DNA of 20,809 bases from Paramacrobiotus richtersi (lineage: Eukaryota; Tardigrada; Eutardigrada; Parachela; Macrobiotidae), in assembly GCA_034698045.1 (NCBI GenBank), contig JAQGAU010001187.1, forward strand, positions 1 through 20,809, given 5' to 3'. The translations under genes and the position numbers were made by a program. Positions within the stretch are counted from its first letter, which is position 1, and every line of letters starts with the position of its first letter. Positions 18,965-20,809 of this stretch are shown piece after piece. The notes below the pieces were generated by a model. That model ran no database searches, was not told where the DNA came from, and saw nothing but the letters and a program-made list of their open reading frames with translations.

Positions 18965-19238
18965 GTAAGCAACTATACCGTATAATGTTACGCTTGCAGC
19001 CACAGTTGCACAACGTTGATTATATGTAACGTGGTTAAAAGAATAGATGTTCCCCAAGATCAGCAAACGACCATGAACAAAAAACACTTTCATTGGCCAT
19101 TGAGTCATATTTATTTGATGCCACCACGCTACGGTTGAATCATGGAGCTGGATGGCTTTGAGAAAAAAAATGTCCACAAGAAACTGTCCACATTTTCGCG
19201 GACTAGAACAATACAATACAAAACAGTACTCGTATGTA
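18965..19238. other. Presumed start of intron 1 of the Agenet-like gene
   Basis: Begins with GTAAGC at the exon end. No acceptor followed by a credible coding exon is evident here or further downstream within the window. Confidence 0.4.
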
Positions 19239-19416
19239 GCCGGCAGGAATGTTTGCATGTTTGCTGTTTGTGCACCAAACACTTTTCACAAACACCAAAA
19301 AGTGTTTGATCTATGGTTAAGAGATGCGGCCGGCAGGAACGTTTGCACCCAAACACTCCTGCCCGTAAAATCTGTTTGCTCAAACATCCCTGCCCGTCAA
19401 ATATGCTTGCATACAC
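19239..19416 (+). repeat. TGTTTG/CAAACA-rich minisatellite region, part 1
   Basis: A GCCGGCAGGAA.GTTTGCA segment occurs at 19239 and again at 19329 (90-bp period). It is followed by related units built around CTGCCCGT, AT.TGTTTG and CAAACA. It includes a perfect hairpin, CAAACACTTTT at 19276-19286 and AAAAGTGTTTG at 19298-19308. The long open frames crossing it in both directions are repeat artefacts. Confidence 0.65.
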
Positions 19417-19710
19417 GCTATTATGTCCATACTGTTATGACAGCCTTATCATCCATAGAAAATTTCAAAACACATGTATGTTCACTTAAAAAAATATTAA
19501 ATGAAAAGAAAGGTAGGAGGGACAGTGGGGGAACGGTCCTAGTCGTTTTTGGATTGCTGAACCCACTTTATGATCGGCTTCAGAATTTCTGTGTGGATTA
19601 TAACCGGGAGTCTATAACCTAAAAGTTTTTTACTTACTTTTTCTTGTATCATAATGTATGCAATTGAACGTGATTTCACGCGGCACGCGCTCAAAGTTGA
19701 GTGAAGCGAC

Positions 19711-19783
19711 GGCTGCAGTGCCGCTACTGAGACAATGCAGCCGGTACCATACGTAAGCAGCGGCGCCCTGCTGTTCCCTTTTG
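19711..19783 (+). repeat. GCTGCAGTGCCGCTAC repeat, copy 1
   Basis: Diverged direct copy of about 20158-20233. Both begin GCTGCAGTGCCGCTAC and later share a GTAAG.AG.GGCG.CCC...GTTCC pattern. Confidence 0.5.
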
Positions 19784-19937
19784 CCGGAATATCTCTTTGA
19801 GACTTAAACACTGCTAACCGGCATATCTGTTTGAAGTTCAAACACTTCTGCCCGGCGCATCTGTTTGATGGTCAAGCACTTCTGCCCGGCGTTTCTGTTT
19901 GATGTTCAAACACATCTGCGCAACGTATCTGTTTGAA
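19784..19937 (+). repeat. 34-bp minisatellite, about 4.5 units
   Basis: Units start at 19784, 19818, 19852, 19886 and 19920 (partial). Each begins CCGG (except the last), then ATCTGTTTGA, three bases, TCAAACA, then CTTCTGC. In the units at 19818 and 19886 the core TGTTTGANNNTCAAACA is a perfect interrupted palindrome. Confidence 0.85.
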
Positions 19938-19989
19938 GGAGATGGGCATAAAACATGGCAAAGACAACTGACAATTGCAACGCATTTCT

Positions 19990-20020
19990 GGCAATGCCAT
20001 CACTAAATCCTGGCATTGCC
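19990..20020. repeat. 10-bp hairpin GGCAATGCCA...TGGCATTGCC
   Basis: Perfect arms at 19990-19999 and 20011-20020, with an 11-base loop. A third half-site, AATGCCATCC, follows at 20036. Each arm is itself nearly palindromic. Confidence 0.7.
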
Positions 20021-20157
20021 ACAATAAAACCTTACAATGCCATCCAAAAACCTGGTAACTGATTTTATTCCAGCAAACAGCTGAAGAAGACAGCTGTCGG
20101 ATGTGCAACGTCAAAAGGCCAGGTAAATTGAGTAGGAAAGTTATGCCATACACCAAA

Positions 20158-20233
20158 AGCTGCAGTGCCGCTACGTGGACGATGGTTCTTGCTCCGTGAT
20201 TATCAAGTAAGAAGTGGCGGCCCCGCGGTTCCA
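20158..20233 (+). repeat. GCTGCAGTGCCGCTAC repeat, copy 2
   Basis: Diverged copy of 19711-19783. See that entry for shared landmarks. Confidence 0.5.
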
Positions 20234-20239
20234 CTCACT

Positions 20240-20809
20240 CAAGAGACACAGCCATCCCAGTGCGCCCGTAGCTACTTTCACATGAGAAGGCATGACCGAG
20301 TCTGGCTGCTGCACATAATATGTGAATGCGAATACAGTACAATAATAGCGATACTGCGCCCTGCTTTGACACCATGGCCACTGCCCAGCTAATTAGCTCC
20401 GACCCATTGAGAGCAAATGCATCGCTGTGCAGTTTACTAGTAGTATAGGCCTGTTTTTGATAGGAAGAAAGACAGCACGATAATGCATGGTGCCGTAGAC
20501 ATTCTGGTACATTGTCTCTGCCAGCTGTCAGTTTAAACTTTGACACCTTTTCGAGATTTCCGAGCCGACAGTTTTGTAGAGAATTGAGTCCTCTACATAA
20601 TGGTATCAAAGTCGACAACGTTGGACGAATACTGTCATTGCTTGCTGTAGTTGAATCAAGCGTTCCCTGAAATCGAGCGGATCGGTGCTTGGTCGCGCCA
20701 CCGGGCCGCAGCTACATTACGCTCGCTCCTACGAAAAGCACGGCGTGCATTTGGTTCTTTCTCGTCTTGATTTTACTGTGTGGTTTGAAATATGGAACTA
20801 TTGTTGTTA
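20240..20809. other. No supported gene to the window end
   Basis: The longest frame (minus 20235-20618, starting at a TTG) shows no recognisable domain, no start context and no splice sites. An exon of a gene extending beyond the window cannot be excluded. Confidence 0.4.

Noticed and set aside
19152..19622. 156-codon plus frame as a downstream exon of the Agenet-like gene
   Set aside because: The peptide is dominated by the TGTTTG/CAAACA minisatellite and lacks any domain-like pattern.
19784..19937. Regular 34-bp repeats resembling a CRISPR array
   Set aside because: The units are contiguous with no unique spacers, and the DNA is eukaryotic in character.
20235..20618. 127-codon minus frame near the window end
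   Set aside because: It starts at TTG, has no recognisable domain and overlaps the repeat at 20158-20233.

Overview
The window looks like animal nuclear DNA. Coding stretches are broken by short introns with GT..AG ends and pyrimidine-rich acceptors, genes are widely spaced, and the space between them is filled with diverged duplications, inverted repeats and minisatellites. There is no operon structure or Shine-Dalgarno pattern. My best guess is a tardigrade or a related ecdysozoan. This rests on the style of the Agenet/Tudor-like protein at 18.2 kb, the kinase at 9.6-11.0 kb and the IRG-type GTPase at 12.2-13.4 kb. It is an impression from memory, not a database result.

Layout. From 1 to about 9.3 kb the sequence is a diverged direct (tandem) segmental duplication. 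Blocks at 1-1300, 2200-2640 and 4020-4390 recur in the same order at 5456-7400 plus 8264-8395, 8395-8830 and 8960-9240. Copy 1 carries extra material: a decayed minus-strand coding fragment (1408-1912) and the remains of a Thr-rich, Cys-rich extracellular protein gene (3106-4108). Copy 2 keeps only the last exon of that gene (8975-9049). It is interrupted by an 854-bp non-autonomous DNA transposon (7401-8254) with about 240-bp terminal inverted repeats and a 9-bp target-site duplication.

From 9.6 to 13.4 kb are the two best genes, both on the minus strand: a two-exon STE/MEKK-like serine/threonine kinase with altered catalytic motifs, and an IRG-like (interferon-inducible/immunity-related) GTPase that keeps its P-loop but has degenerate G3 and G4 motifs. 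A cluster of three CACGTG boxes lies upstream of the kinase.

From 14.1 to 16.4 kb are a third copy of the 2.2-kb repeat block, short exon-like fragments, and a second frameshifted paralog of the Thr/Cys-rich secreted protein, here with a recognisable EB/EGF-like exon. This paralog stops abruptly at a 53-bp repeat that recurs in inverted orientation 1.4 kb away.

From 18.2 kb a good plus-strand exon encodes a 252-residue protein with three Agenet/Tudor-like segments and a basic nuclear-type patch, ending at a consensus splice donor. The last 1.8 kb contains minisatellites whose monomers are themselves interrupted palindromes.

The genes do not form a pathway. The kinase and the IRG-like GTPase are co-oriented neighbours, and both families are associated with intracellular signalling or defence in animals. 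Their joint function here is only a hypothesis.
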